A DNA stretch of 64,000 nucleotides from positions 1,038,001 through 1,102,000 of the forward strand of contig NZ_JAOWKY010000001.1 of assembly GCF_025751435.1 (NCBI RefSeq), given 5' to 3'. Of this stretch, positions 8,556 through 17,521 are shown piece after piece; position 1 is the stretch's first letter, and each line of letters starts with the position of its first letter. The translations under genes and the position numbers were made by a program. This stretch comes from Albidovulum marisflavi (GTDB lineage: Bacteria; Pseudomonadota; Alphaproteobacteria; Rhodobacterales; Rhodobacteraceae). The notes beneath the pieces are model-generated. The model was given only the letters and a program-made list of their open reading frames with translations, searched no databases and had not been told where the DNA came from.

Positions 8556-10025
8556 ATGCGCAGGACTGCCGCCAGATTTGCCAAGGACGAGGAAGGAGCG
8601 ATCCTGGTCATCGTTGCGGTGTCGCTGGGGACCATCCTGGGCATGATCGCGCTGTCCTACGACCTGGGTCGCATGGCCGCCACGACATCCGAACTGCAGT
8701 CCTTCGCCGACCATGTCGCGCTGACCGCCGCAGGCGAGCTTGACGGGGAAAACGGCGCGCGGGCGCGGGCGCAGGCCGCGGCCACGAATTTCTTTACCGA
8801 CCGTCAGACCTTCGCGGATGACAACACCGGCCAGGTTCTGAACGCGGACGATTTCACGCTGACCTTCCTGCGTTCGCTTCCAGCGCTGGACACGACCGCG
8901 ATCACTTCGGCGAATTCGGCCACGACGGACAATGATGCGGTCTATGCCCGTGTCCAGGTCACGCCCAAGACTGTGCCCTTCACCTTTGGCCGTGCCTTCT
9001 TTGCGCTTCTGGGGTTCGCCCAGAGAACGCCGACATTCGGGGCCGAGGCCGTCGCGGGCTTCACGACATATGCCTGCGACATCACCCCGATGATGTTCTG
9101 CATGCCGCCGAACTTCGATGCGAACACATGGGAAGGGCGCACGATCCTGATGCGCGCGGGCGGCAACGGTTCTGCCTGGGGGCCAGGTGATTTCGGTTTC
9201 CTGCAGCCATCGACGCTTGCGATCGATTCCACGGGCAACTGCGGGGGGCTGTCGGGCCCGCAGGGGCTGAGCTGCGTCCTGGGGGCTGCGGGGTCGATCA
9301 CCCAGTGCTTCCGCCAGCGCGGCGTCGACACCGAGCCGGGGCAGAAGAACGGCCTGACCAATTCGCTGAACACGCGGTTCGACATGTGGCCCGGTGACCT
9401 GAACCCAGCCAGGGACGGCATCGTGTATGCGCCGGCGCCTGGCGTCATCAAGGGGCTTGTGGCGAACAACGGAAACGCCTGCATCAACAACAATTCGAAC
9501 CCGTCGCCGAACACGGTTCCGTTGCCGCCGGATGACTGCTTCGCCGCCGGTACGTGCACGCGCTACGGCGATGGCATCTGGTCGACCGGTCGCACAAACT
9601 ACATCAACACGAACTACGGCACACCGGGAAATCCGCCCTCGCCAGTTCCGCATGGGAGTGCGACCACGCGATATGAGTTGTACCTGTCGGAACTGGCCGG
9701 GAACTATTCCTCGACCACGCCCGCGATCCTTCCTTCCGGCAAGGCCGAAACCGGGCGCCCGATGTGCGGTGCCGCGCCTTTCCCTGATCCCGCGCGCCGG
9801 GAACTGATCATCGCGGCGGTCGACTGTTCGCAAGGCACCGTTGCCGAGGATCTGCGCGGAAGCGCAACGAACATCCCGGTCAAGGAATATGTCCGCATGT
9901 TCCTTCTGCAGCCCGTCGGTCCCGCCCCTGAACTTTCGATCTATGGCGAGGTCATCGGATCGGCCGGAGGCAACGGCAATTCGGGCAGCGGCGTGTTCCA
10001 CGAAGTCGTGCAGTTGTATCGGTGA
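8556..10025 (+). CDS. tadG: TadG-like pilus assembly protein
   Basis: 489 aa. The N-terminus has the pseudopilin-like pattern of TadG/TadE proteins: 'RFAKDEEGAILVIVAVSLG' followed by a single membrane helix and 'YDLGRMAATTSELQSFADH', the typical Flp-associated TadG N-terminal domain. The remaining roughly 400 residues are predicted extracytoplasmic, rich in Asn, Thr and Pro and with many cysteines. I see no clear von Willebrand MIDAS motif. GGAG at 8544-8547 supports the ATG at 8556 over an in-frame TTG at 8535. Likely a surface or periplasmic component of the Flp system; exact role unknown. Confidence 0.88.
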   Translation: MRRTAARFAKDEEGAILVIVAVSLGTILGMIALSYDLGRMAATTSELQSFADHVALTAAGELDGENGARARAQAAATNFFTDRQTFADDNTGQVLNADDFTLTFLRSLPALDTTAITSANSATTDNDAVYARVQVTPKTVPFTFGRAFFALLGFAQRTPTFGAEAVAGFTTYACDITPMMFCMPPNFDANTWEGRTILMRAGGNGSAWGPGDFGFLQPSTLAIDSTGNCGGLSGPQGLSCVLGAAGSITQCFRQRGVDTEPGQKNGLTNSLNTRFDMWPGDLNPARDGIVYAPAPGVIKGLVANNGNACINNNSNPSPNTVPLPPDDCFAAGTCTRYGDGIWSTGRTNYINTNYGTPGNPPSPVPHGSATTRYELYLSELAGNYSSTTPAILPSGKAETGRPMCGAAPFPDPARRELIIAAVDCSQGTVAEDLRGSATNIPVKEYVRMFLLQPVGPAPELSIYGEVIGSAGGNGNSGSGVFHEVVQLYR

Positions 10026-10029
10026 CGCC

Positions 10030-10539
10030 ATGACCTGCACGCGCACAAACATACTCGGACGACTTCGGCGGTTCCTGCGAAAGGATGACGGGGCGATCCT
10101 GGTCGAGTTCGCCTTCGCGCTGCCGATCCTTCTGATCTTCTTCGCGGTGATCGTCGAGGGCACGCGCATGATGAAGAACTACCACAGCGCGATTTCCGGT
10201 GTGCGTGACGCGACCCGCTACATGTCGCGGCATCTGCCCATCAACCTGTGCGACGTGGCCCCGGCGAACCTGAATGGCTACAGCGGCACGCTTGCCGCCA
10301 TCGTCGGCCAAAGCGTCAGCGGCGTGACGCTGTTTCCCTCGGGCATTACGCTCAGTTCGGTGCAAGCGACCTACAGCTGCCCGGCCGGGACCTATCACGT
10401 CGACCCCGCGGTGGTGCGGGTGACGGCAACGCTGACGATCGACTTCCCGTTTTCCTCGGTTTTCGAGCTTCTGGGGGGCGAAAGCTTTTCGGGCCTGACG
10501 ACCACCATCAGCGATTCAACCAAGGTGTTCGGGACATGA
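10030..10539 (+). CDS. TadE-like pseudopilin (first copy)
   Basis: 169 aa. N-terminus 'RKDDGAILVEFAFALPILL' shows the G-x-x-x-V-E-F TadE signature followed by a single hydrophobic helix; the rest is predicted periplasmic. TadE and TadF are pseudopilins processed by the TadV peptidase and are needed for Flp fibre formation. The gene starts 4 bp after tadG and its stop overlaps the next start (ATGA at 10536-10539), implying translational coupling. Whether this copy is TadE or TadF cannot be settled from sequence. Confidence 0.88.
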   Translation: MTCTRTNILGRLRRFLRKDDGAILVEFAFALPILLIFFAVIVEGTRMMKNYHSAISGVRDATRYMSRHLPINLCDVAPANLNGYSGTLAAIVGQSVSGVTLFPSGITLSSVQATYSCPAGTYHVDPAVVRVTATLTIDFPFSSVFELLGGESFSGLTTTISDSTKVFGT

Positions 10540-11219
10540 GGGGCGCGTACGACATGCTGCGCGGGTTCATCCGTCTTGACCGGGGCGCGGCGCTGGTTGA
10601 GCTGGCGATCGTGATTCCGGTGTTTCTGCTGGTCTTCCTGGGCATCATCGACTTCGGGCGGCTTGGCTACGATGTCGTCACCGCCGAAAAGGCGATGCAG
10701 CGGGCGGTGCGCATCGCGGCGGTCCGCCCGGCCGCCTGCGCGGGCGTTACCGGGACTGCGACCGTGCCCAACACGACCAGCCGCGATCCGCTGAACAACG
10801 ACACGATCCCGCCGCGCTTCGGCACCGCCTGCAATCAGTCCGGCACGATCTGCCTGCAGCAGGCGCAGTCGACCTGCAGCCTTGCCCAAGGCATCGCGGT
10901 GGGCAACACGACCGCGATCGAGATCTGGAACAACATCGACGACCTGATGCCCGCGAACGCCACCGCGGCAAACGTGCGCATCACCTATGACGACACCGCG
11001 ATTCTGGGCAGCGACAGCCTGCGGCTGGGATTCCTGGGTGGGCCCTACGTGCCGATCGTGACGGCGCAGGTTCAGAATCTGACATTCAACTTCGTGACGC
11101 CAATCGCCGGCTTCGTTTCCATCGCCGGCGGGACGTCGACCTTTGCAAGCACGATCCAGTTCCCGGCGCTCAGCGTTTCGCTGCCGGCCGAGGATCTGGC
11201 GCAGGGGGAAAACGGATGA
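10536..11219 (+). CDS. TadE-like pseudopilin (second copy)
   Basis: 227 aa. 'LDRGAALVELAIVIPVFLL' is the TadE-type processing site and membrane helix, followed by a predicted periplasmic domain with several cysteines (around residues 69, 100, 107 and 114). The ATG at 10536 overlaps the previous stop; an internal ATG at 10554 is an alternative start. With the preceding gene it forms the pair seen in other Tad loci as tadE and tadF. The extra length compared with copy one lies in the central Cys- and Asn/Thr-rich region. Confidence 0.87.
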   Translation: MRGAYDMLRGFIRLDRGAALVELAIVIPVFLLVFLGIIDFGRLGYDVVTAEKAMQRAVRIAAVRPAACAGVTGTATVPNTTSRDPLNNDTIPPRFGTACNQSGTICLQQAQSTCSLAQGIAVGNTTAIEIWNNIDDLMPANATAANVRITYDDTAILGSDSLRLGFLGGPYVPIVTAQVQNLTFNFVTPIAGFVSIAGGTSTFASTIQFPALSVSLPAEDLAQGENG

Positions 11220-11259
11220 CCGGGGGCGGGTGCGGAACATCGACAGGAAAGGCCAAGGC

Positions 11260-12465
11260 ATGAAGGTTCCACTGAAATCCATCCTCGTGATCACGCCGGA
11301 TGCGGCGGTGTCGCAGGCCATTGGGACGGCGCTTGGCGGCGATCCCGCGCTCAAGGTCGATACCAAGTCGTCCAGCCTGACCCAGCTGAACGGGCAGGCC
11401 GTCAAGTTCGCGCAAGAGCACGACTTCATCATCTTCGATACGGACCCCGGCAACGAAGCGGATCTTAGGGCGATCGAGGACCTGGCGAAGAACCGTCGCG
11501 AGGGCACCATCCTGCTGGCGCTCGCGTCCAGCGACATCTCGCTTGCAGAGGCGCGCAAGCTGACCCGCGCGGGCGTTGACGAGGTGCTGCCCTATCCGAT
11601 CACCGGTGCCGAACTGACCGAGCAGCTTGAGCGTCTGGGCGCACGGGCGGTTCCCGATACCCGGCGCGGCTCGGGGCGTATCGGGCGGGTGATCGCCGTC
11701 GCCCAGGCGCGCGGCGGCTCAGGGGCCACGACGGTCGCGCTGAACCTGGCTGATGCGCTGACCGGCAAGGGCGGTCTTCTTCACAAGGCCGACAAGCATA
11801 CCGTCGCGCTGGTTGATTTCGATCTGCAGTTCGGAACGATCGGCACCGCGCTGGATCTGGAAGAACAGGACTCCATGCTGAAACTGGCGCAGGATGGAAC
11901 GGTTCCGGATCTGCGCTTCCTGGAACAGTCGATGACCAAGTTCACTGGCGGGCTTTCCGTTCTGCCAGCGCCATCCAAGTTCGCGCCCGTAGATGCCTTG
12001 CGCAACGACCAGGTCGCGACGATCATCGACCTGCTTCGGCAGACCAACGACTACGTCGTGGTGGATCTTCCCCGCGCTCTGGTCAGCTGGGTCGAGCCGG
12101 TCATCGAAGAGGCCGACGAGCTTCTGATCGTGACCGATCTGGCCGTGCCGTCGGTGCGGCATGCCCGGCGGCTGATGGATTTCTTCAAGACCGTGAACAT
12201 CGGCCTGCCGATGACCGTCGTCCTGAACCGAGAACACCGGCCCCTGATCCGCTCGAGCGTGCACAAGGAGGCCGCCGCTGCGCTCGACAGCAAGCTCGAA
12301 TTCTGGCTTCCCCTTGATGACAAGGCCGCGCGCGCGGCCGTCGATCAGGGCAAGCCGCTGACTGCCGTCGCAGGCCGCTCACCGCTGACCAAGGCGATCG
12401 GTCATCTCGCCAAAGCCATAACGAAAGCCCTTCCCGCCGCGGCGCGGGTCGAGGCGTCCAGATAG
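11260..12465 (+). CDS. cpaE: TadZ/CpaE, atypical ParA-type ATPase with receiver-like domain
   Basis: 401 aa. Residues 5-130 form a receiver-like domain ('SILVITPDAAVSQAIG'); residues 143-380 form a MinD/ParA-like ATPase domain. The deviant Walker A is 'ARGGSGATT' (150-158), lacking the KGGxGKT lysines, as in many TadZ proteins. Later motifs are 'VALVDFDLQFG' and 'DYVVVDLPRALV'. TadZ/CpaE localises the Tad machinery to a cell pole, and the missing Walker lysine suggests weak or no ATP hydrolysis. The start at 11260 is chosen because the longer frame reaches back into the preceding gene. Eleven bp upstream of cpaF. Confidence 0.93.
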   Translation: MKVPLKSILVITPDAAVSQAIGTALGGDPALKVDTKSSSLTQLNGQAVKFAQEHDFIIFDTDPGNEADLRAIEDLAKNRREGTILLALASSDISLAEARKLTRAGVDEVLPYPITGAELTEQLERLGARAVPDTRRGSGRIGRVIAVAQARGGSGATTVALNLADALTGKGGLLHKADKHTVALVDFDLQFGTIGTALDLEEQDSMLKLAQDGTVPDLRFLEQSMTKFTGGLSVLPAPSKFAPVDALRNDQVATIIDLLRQTNDYVVVDLPRALVSWVEPVIEEADELLIVTDLAVPSVRHARRLMDFFKTVNIGLPMTVVLNREHRPLIRSSVHKEAAAALDSKLEFWLPLDDKAARAAVDQGKPLTAVAGRSPLTKAIGHLAKAITKALPAAARVEASR

Positions 12466-12476
12466 GAGGTCTGCCT

Positions 12477-13880
12477 GTGTTCAAGAGTTTCACGAGAAGC
12501 AATCCGGCCGCTGCCAGCAATGTCATCGAAATCGGCAAGAAAACGGATGAGCAGACCGCACCGCTTTGGCAGCCGACCGAGGCAGACAACGAGCTGATCG
12601 AACGGCTTGAGTTGAAGAGCCAGCTGCACGAAGTCCTGCTTGAGCGCCTGAACCTGGCCGTGATCGACAAAGTCCAGCCGGAAGAGTTGCGGCGCGAGGT
12701 CGCGGCGCTGGTGTCCAACGTGCTGTCGCAGCAGAAACGGCCGATGCGCTCGGAAGAGTTTAACCAGCTGATCGACGAACTTCTTGACGAGGTTCTCGGT
12801 TTCGGCCCGCTTGAGCCGTTGCTGGCCGACCCGACAATCAACGACATCCTGGTGAACAGCCATCGCAGCGTCTATGTCGAGCGCTTCGGCAAGCTTGAGC
12901 GGACCAAGGTTCGCTTCCGCGACGAACGCCATCTCTTGCGCATCATCGACAAGATCGTGTCGCGGATCGGGCGCAGGGTCGATGAAAGCCAGCCGTGGGT
13001 CGATGCGCGCCTCGAGGACGGAAGCCGGGTCAACGCGATCATTCGCCCCTGCGCCATCGACGGGCCCTCGCTCTCCATCCGCAAGTTCTCGCGCCATCCG
13101 CTGACGATGCAGCGCATGATCGATATCGGGTCGGTGACGGCGCCGGCGGCCGCGCTTCTGAAAGGCCTGGTCGAGGCTCGCCTGAACGTGCTGATCTCCG
13201 GCGGCACCGGCTCTGGCAAGACGACGATGCTGAACGCGATGTCGTCCTACATCGGCCAAACCGAACGCGTCGTCACGATCGAGGATGCGGCGGAACTTCA
13301 GTTGCAGCAAGATCACGTGGTGCGCCTTGAAACCCGCCCGGCCAGCCCCGGCGGAAACAACGCGGTGACGCAGCGCGACCTGGTGCGCAACGCGCTTCGG
13401 ATGCGCCCCGACCGCATCATCGTGGGCGAGGTCCGCGGCGCGGAAACCTTCGACATGCTGCAGGCCATGAACACGGGCCACGACGGGTCGATGACCACCG
13501 TCCACGCGAACTCGGCGCGCGATGCCCTTGGCCGGCTTGAGCAGATGGTGACGATGATGGGGATCGACTTCCCCCTTTCCGCGATCCGTGCACAGATCGC
13601 CTCGGGTCTGCACATGGTGGTTCAGCTGAACCGCATGAGCGACGGCAAGCGCCGTGTCGTCAGCGTCAGCGAGATCACCGGCATGGAAGGCAGCACGCTG
13701 ACCATGCAGGACATCTTCGTCTTCAAGCGCTCTGGCAAGTCCGAAAGCGGGGAGGTGCTGGGCGACTTCGTGGCGACCGGCATCCGGCCCCGCTGCGCGG
13801 AGCTGCTTCAGCAGGCCGGCGTCGATCTGCGCCAGGACCTGTTCATCCGCAGGGATGGAGGCCAGGATGCGCGGACTTGA
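12477..13880 (+). CDS. cpaF: TadA/CpaF secretion ATPase
   Basis: 467 aa hexameric ATPase that powers Flp pilus assembly. Motifs: 'GFGPLEPLLADPTINDILVN' in the N-terminal domain, Walker A 'GGTGSGKTTMLN' around residue 242, Asp box 'VVTIEDAAELQL', Walker B 'RPDRIIVGEVRGAE', and a His box 'TGHDGSMTTVHANSARDA'. The GTG start at 12477 is placed 7 nt after AGGAGG (12464-12469). Its 3' end overlaps tadB by 14 bp, so the ATPase and its inner-membrane platform are translated together. Confidence 0.96.
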   Translation: MFKSFTRSNPAAASNVIEIGKKTDEQTAPLWQPTEADNELIERLELKSQLHEVLLERLNLAVIDKVQPEELRREVAALVSNVLSQQKRPMRSEEFNQLIDELLDEVLGFGPLEPLLADPTINDILVNSHRSVYVERFGKLERTKVRFRDERHLLRIIDKIVSRIGRRVDESQPWVDARLEDGSRVNAIIRPCAIDGPSLSIRKFSRHPLTMQRMIDIGSVTAPAAALLKGLVEARLNVLISGGTGSGKTTMLNAMSSYIGQTERVVTIEDAAELQLQQDHVVRLETRPASPGGNNAVTQRDLVRNALRMRPDRIIVGEVRGAETFDMLQAMNTGHDGSMTTVHANSARDALGRLEQMVTMMGIDFPLSAIRAQIASGLHMVVQLNRMSDGKRRVVSVSEITGMEGSTLTMQDIFVFKRSGKSESGEVLGDFVATGIRPRCAELLQQAGVDLRQDLFIRRDGGQDART

Positions 13881-14835
13881 CAGCTTTGAACTCGAGGCGC
13901 TGGTCTACATCGGGATCTTCATCGGTGTCCTGATTACCTATGAAGGCATCCGGCAGCTGCTGTCGCGATCGGAAACCAAGGGCGCCGCGCGCAGCCGGCG
14001 CATGCGCATGATCGCGTCGGGTGCGACGACCGAGGAGATGCTGCGGCTGCTCCGGCCCTCGGTGGATCGCTGGGCGCTTGCGCGCCTGCCCTTGATCGGC
14101 AATCTTCCCGTCGTTCTTCGCCAGGCGGGACTGACCATCAACCCCGCCGTCGTCCTGAGCGGCAGCCTTGCGGCGACGATCGTGCTTGCCGTCGCGGCGG
14201 CCCCCTTCATTGGCGCGCTTCCAGCGGCGGCGATTGCCTTGACGGTCAGCCTGGTGACGCCGATCGTTATCTTCCGGGCATTGCGCAACAAACGGATGGA
14301 GGCGATGGTCGCCCAACTTCCCGATGCGCTTGACCTCATGGCGCGCGGGCTTCGGGTCGGGCATCCGATAAACGCCACCATCGCGTCCGTCGCGAACGAG
14401 ATGTCGGACCCCATCGCGACCGAGTTCGGGGTCGTCCTGGATCAGGTCAGCTATGGCGACGACCTGCCCGACGCGTTTTCCGAGTTCGCGGACCGGATCG
14501 ATCAGGAAGATGTGCGTTATCTCGCGATCAGCATCGCGATCCAGCATGGCACGGGCAGCGACCTTGCACGCGTTCTCAACACGCTTTCGACGGTCATCCG
14601 TGCACGGATGGCGATGCGCCGCCGGATCCAGGCGATTTCGGCCGAAGGCAGGCTGACGTCGGTCTTCCTGTCCGCATTGCCGGTCTTCATCGTTCTGTTC
14701 ACGCAGTTCACGTCGCCCAATTACTACATGGGCGTGATTGATGACCCGCTGTTCCAACCCTTCGCGATCATCGTCGGCACGCTGGTCGTGGTCAATTATC
14801 TGGTGCTTCGTCGCCTTGTCGACTTCCGCATCTGA
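13867..14835 (+). CDS. tadB: TadB, inner-membrane platform protein
   Basis: 322 aa type II secretion F-domain protein. Two N-terminal helices (about 9-25 and 95-140), the cytoplasmic F domain with 'AMVAQLPDALDLMARGLRVG' and 'QHGTGSDLARVLNTLSTVIR', and two C-terminal helices. It pairs with TadC to form the platform engaged by TadA. The ATG at 13867 follows GGAGG with a 5-nt spacer; the in-frame ATG at 13855 sits directly on the AGGG and is less likely. Confidence 0.94.
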   Translation: MRGLDSFELEALVYIGIFIGVLITYEGIRQLLSRSETKGAARSRRMRMIASGATTEEMLRLLRPSVDRWALARLPLIGNLPVVLRQAGLTINPAVVLSGSLAATIVLAVAAAPFIGALPAAAIALTVSLVTPIVIFRALRNKRMEAMVAQLPDALDLMARGLRVGHPINATIASVANEMSDPIATEFGVVLDQVSYGDDLPDAFSEFADRIDQEDVRYLAISIAIQHGTGSDLARVLNTLSTVIRARMAMRRRIQAISAEGRLTSVFLSALPVFIVLFTQFTSPNYYMGVIDDPLFQPFAIIVGTLVVVNYLVLRRLVDFRI

Positions 14836-14847
14836 TTGGAGAGTATG

Positions 14848-15855
14848 ATGTTTGAGGCCCTGACAACACGGATCGCACAAGATCCCACGCTTTTGCAGAC
14901 ACTTCTGGTCATCGGTATCGGTCTGGGGGTGATGCTGTTCGTCTACGGGCTTTTCGGGACCATTGCACAGAAGGACCCCGTCGCGCGCCGCATGGCGGGG
15001 GCCGGCGGGCGCGCACGCACGAAACGGCGCGACGCCGACATCCTTCATTTCGTGCAGAACGACCCGACCGGCCTGATGAAAGCGATCGTGCCGGTCGACA
15101 GGAAAGAGCGCACGCAGATCCAGCGCCAGTTGGCGCAGGCCGGTTTCAACAGGCCGAACGCGCTGCGCAACTACTATGTGTTCCGCCTGGTCATGGGCTT
15201 TCTGCTTCCGGGTATCTACATCTTCATGATCTACAATTCGCGCGCGGTGCTGGTTCCCCTGCCTGACGCCGTAATGAGGAACTTTGCGGAACTGTCGCAG
15301 GCGAAGATCACGGCCGGCATCGCCGCACTGGTCTGGACGGGGTTCTACGGGCCCAACTATTGGCTGCGCGCCCGCGTTGAGAAGCGCCGCCGTCAGATCG
15401 AAGAGGCGTTTCCGAATGCCTTGGACCTGATCCAGATATCGGTGGAAAGCGGGCTGAGCTTCGACGCGGCCATGACGCGCGTGGCGAATGAGATCGTCAC
15501 GACGGCCCCGGTTCTTTCGGAAGAGCTGCTGATCACGCAGCGCGAAATCCAGGCCGGGCGGTCCAGGGACAGGGCCCTGATGGACTTTGCAGAGCGCACG
15601 GGCGTGCCGGAAGTGGGGTCCTTCGCGAGTGTCGTGATGCAGTCCATCCAGTTCGGCACCAGCATTTCCGACGCGCTCACGACCTATGCGACCGAGATGC
15701 GCCACGCTCGGGAAATGCGCGCGCAGGAAAAGGCCAACAAGCTGCCCGTCAAAATGTCAGCGGTACTGGCCTCGCTGATGCTGCCGGCGCTTGTGCTGCT
15801 GGTTCTTGGACCGGTGGTGATCCGCTATCTGCGCAACGTGGCCGGGGCGGGCTGA
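14848..15855 (+). CDS. tadC: TadC, inner-membrane platform protein
   Basis: 335 aa type II secretion F-domain protein and partner of TadB. The F-domain motif 'EEAFPNALDLIQISVESGLS' and the pattern 'TYATEMRHAREMRAQEKANK' precede the last two helices. Ser/Gly placement and length are normal for TadC. The start at 14848 lies 6 nt after GGAG (14838-14841). It ends 77 bp before a strong hairpin terminator, so the main tad transcript probably ends here, before the LuxR-type gene. Confidence 0.94.
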   Translation: MFEALTTRIAQDPTLLQTLLVIGIGLGVMLFVYGLFGTIAQKDPVARRMAGAGGRARTKRRDADILHFVQNDPTGLMKAIVPVDRKERTQIQRQLAQAGFNRPNALRNYYVFRLVMGFLLPGIYIFMIYNSRAVLVPLPDAVMRNFAELSQAKITAGIAALVWTGFYGPNYWLRARVEKRRRQIEEAFPNALDLIQISVESGLSFDAAMTRVANEIVTTAPVLSEELLITQREIQAGRSRDRALMDFAERTGVPEVGSFASVVMQSIQFGTSISDALTTYATEMRHAREMRAQEKANKLPVKMSAVLASLMLPALVLLVLGPVVIRYLRNVAGAG

Positions 15856-15931
15856 GTCGCCCGCGAAAGGCCCTGTCCGGTAACAATGTATCCGGATCTG
15901 ACCAACTGATCCCGAAAATCGCACATAATAT

Positions 15932-15956
15932 CGCCCCAAGGTTGAATCTTGGGGCG
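15932..15956 (+). terminator. Rho-independent terminator after tadC
   Basis: CGCCCCAAG-gttgaat-CTTGGGGCG, a perfect 9-bp stem with a 7-nt loop followed by CTTTC. It separates the flp-tadC block from the LuxR/tadV pair. Confidence 0.8.
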
Positions 15957-16107
15957 CTTTCGGTCCCAACTGCCGCAGATCATTGACCCTTCCGAAAGGC
16001 GAACTTACGCTACTTTTGGGTAGTGGAATTCAGAACTTCACGAGTCTGTGGCAGCATTGTTGGCTGACCCTTTCTCGGGATCGCGGGGCGTGGAGGGTGC
16101 TTTGGTT

Positions 16108-16965
16108 GTGTTGAGAAAAGCTCCAGGGACAGATGCGCCGGCAGGCCCGGTCGACCCGGTTCGATTGATCGAGGTTGTCGCCAGTTGGAGCGAGGGGTTG
16201 CATGGCAACGCCTCGCTTGATGTCGCGTTCGCGGCGCTCGTGCGGGGGTTGGGCGCAGAGGCGGGCGCGATCGTGCGCACCTATCCCGGCAGGCCGTTCC
16301 CCCAGATCGTCGCCCTGCATGATGAACGCGCGGGCGATCCTGCGGCGCGTCCGCTGCGCGGCAGCCATGCGACGAACCTGTTTGGCGCCCATCTGCAGAC
16401 GGCCCGTCCGGCCTCGATCTGGCTGGCGACCGAGCATTCGGACGAATCCGATCCGGTCGCGGGCGTTGGCCTGCACGTCTGGCAGGTCGCCCGCCACATG
16501 CGTGAAATGGCGGTGCTGATTCTCACCTCGGACCCTTCGTTCCGGGACCACATCGAGTTGCATTTCCATGATCGGCTGGATGATGACGCCCAGGCGCTTC
16601 TGGACATGTTGCTCCCGTCGATCGTCAGGATATGGACGGGACGCAAGGTCGGCCTGGTCACGGCGCAAGTCGTTGAAAAGAAGATCAAGGACGCCCCCAA
16701 GGCGCCGAACGCCGTCCATGGCAAGATCCTCGATGTCTCCAATCCCGCGGGGCTCAGCAGGGCCGAGTTTCGGGTCTGCGTGATGCTGAGCCGGGGATTG
16801 TCCGTGAAAGGCGTCACGGGTGAACTGGGCCTTTCCGATGCGACGGTGCGTTCGCACCTGCGCAGCATCTATTCCAAGACGGTCACCCGTTCGCTGGCAG
16901 AACTTGTCTTCCGCCTGCTCGACCAGGGCGATCAGAAGGCGAACGTGACGCTTCGGCGGGCGTAG
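16108..16965 (+). CDS. LuxR-type transcriptional regulator within the Tad locus
   Basis: 285 aa. The C-terminus (about residues 215-270) is a LuxR/FixJ winged HTH: 'GLSRAEFRVCVMLSRGLSVK' then 'ELGLSDATVRSHLRSIYSKT'. The first roughly 200 residues match no domain I recognise with certainty; they resemble neither an autoinducer-binding domain nor a receiver and may be GAF-like. The start is uncertain: GTG 16108 follows GGAGGG (16092-16097) with a long 10-nt spacer, while the frame stays open to GTG 16048. It lies after the tadC terminator and 3 bp before tadV, so it is probably co-expressed with the prepilin peptidase and may control pilus genes. Confidence 0.82.
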   Translation: MLRKAPGTDAPAGPVDPVRLIEVVASWSEGLHGNASLDVAFAALVRGLGAEAGAIVRTYPGRPFPQIVALHDERAGDPAARPLRGSHATNLFGAHLQTARPASIWLATEHSDESDPVAGVGLHVWQVARHMREMAVLILTSDPSFRDHIELHFHDRLDDDAQALLDMLLPSIVRIWTGRKVGLVTAQVVEKKIKDAPKAPNAVHGKILDVSNPAGLSRAEFRVCVMLSRGLSVKGVTGELGLSDATVRSHLRSIYSKTVTRSLAELVFRLLDQGDQKANVTLRRA

Positions 16966-16968
16966 GAC

Positions 16969-17460
16969 ATGGTCACCGGCGCCTTCCTTCCCTTCGTTCC
17001 ACTGATCGCAGTCGCGCCGGTGATGATCACTGCGGGCTGGTTCGATCTGCGCTTCCTGCGGATTCCAAACGTGCTGAGCCTGATCGTGGTCGCGACCTTC
17101 GTGCTGTTCAGCCTGGCGTTTCCGCCCCACGATCTCTTCTGGCGGCTTCTGGTCGCGGCGATCGTCCTTGCGATCGGTTTGGTCGGTTTCCACTTCCGGG
17201 CGTTCGGCGGCGGAGACGTGAAGCTGTTGTCCGCTTTGATGCTGCTGATCCCGGTTTCGACGCTGGGGACCTTCGCCCACGTGTTTTCACTGTCGATGTT
17301 CGTCGGGATCGCCGCCGTTCTGACGATGAAACGCATTCCGATCTTTGCCCAGACCGGTTGGGCATCCATGCGGCCTGGAAGGCAGTTTCCGATGGGGGTG
17401 TCGATCGGGCTTGCCGGTCTGGCGCACCCTTTCGTCGTCATCTTTCTGGCACCCGGCTGA
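16969..17460 (+). CDS. cpaA: TadV/CpaA prepilin peptidase (A24 family)
   Basis: 163 aa membrane aspartyl protease that cleaves the leader peptides of Flp, TadE and TadF. Both catalytic aspartates are visible: D26 in 'ITAGWFDLRFLRIPN' and D83 in 'FRAFGGGDVKLLSALM', the G-x-G-D motif shared with presenilin-type peptidases. It lacks the N-methylation domain of PilD, as usual for CpaA. Start at 16969, 3 bp after the LuxR-type gene. Placed at the 3' end of the locus rather than beside flp. Confidence 0.94.
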   Translation: MVTGAFLPFVPLIAVAPVMITAGWFDLRFLRIPNVLSLIVVATFVLFSLAFPPHDLFWRLLVAAIVLAIGLVGFHFRAFGGGDVKLLSALMLLIPVSTLGTFAHVFSLSMFVGIAAVLTMKRIPIFAQTGWASMRPGRQFPMGVSIGLAGLAHPFVVIFLAPG

Positions 17461-17485
17461 CGGAACGCCCCAAGGGTGGGGACAG

Positions 17486-17514
17486 CAGGCCCGTCCGGTG
17501 GGGGGACGGGCCTG
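17486..17514. terminator. Strong hairpin terminator between cpaA and the convergent spuC
   Basis: CAGGCCCGTCC-ggtgggg-GGACGGGCCTG, a perfect 11-bp stem, followed on the plus strand by TCGCTTTTC. It lies 25 bp after the cpaA stop and 7 bp before the spuC stop, so it may serve both directions; only the plus strand has a T-rich tail. Confidence 0.8.
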
Positions 17515-17521
17515 TCGCTTT

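Noticed and set aside
13843-15705. 620-codon minus-strand frame
   Set aside because: Mirror of tadB/tadC codon bias; His/Arg/Gln-rich without motifs.
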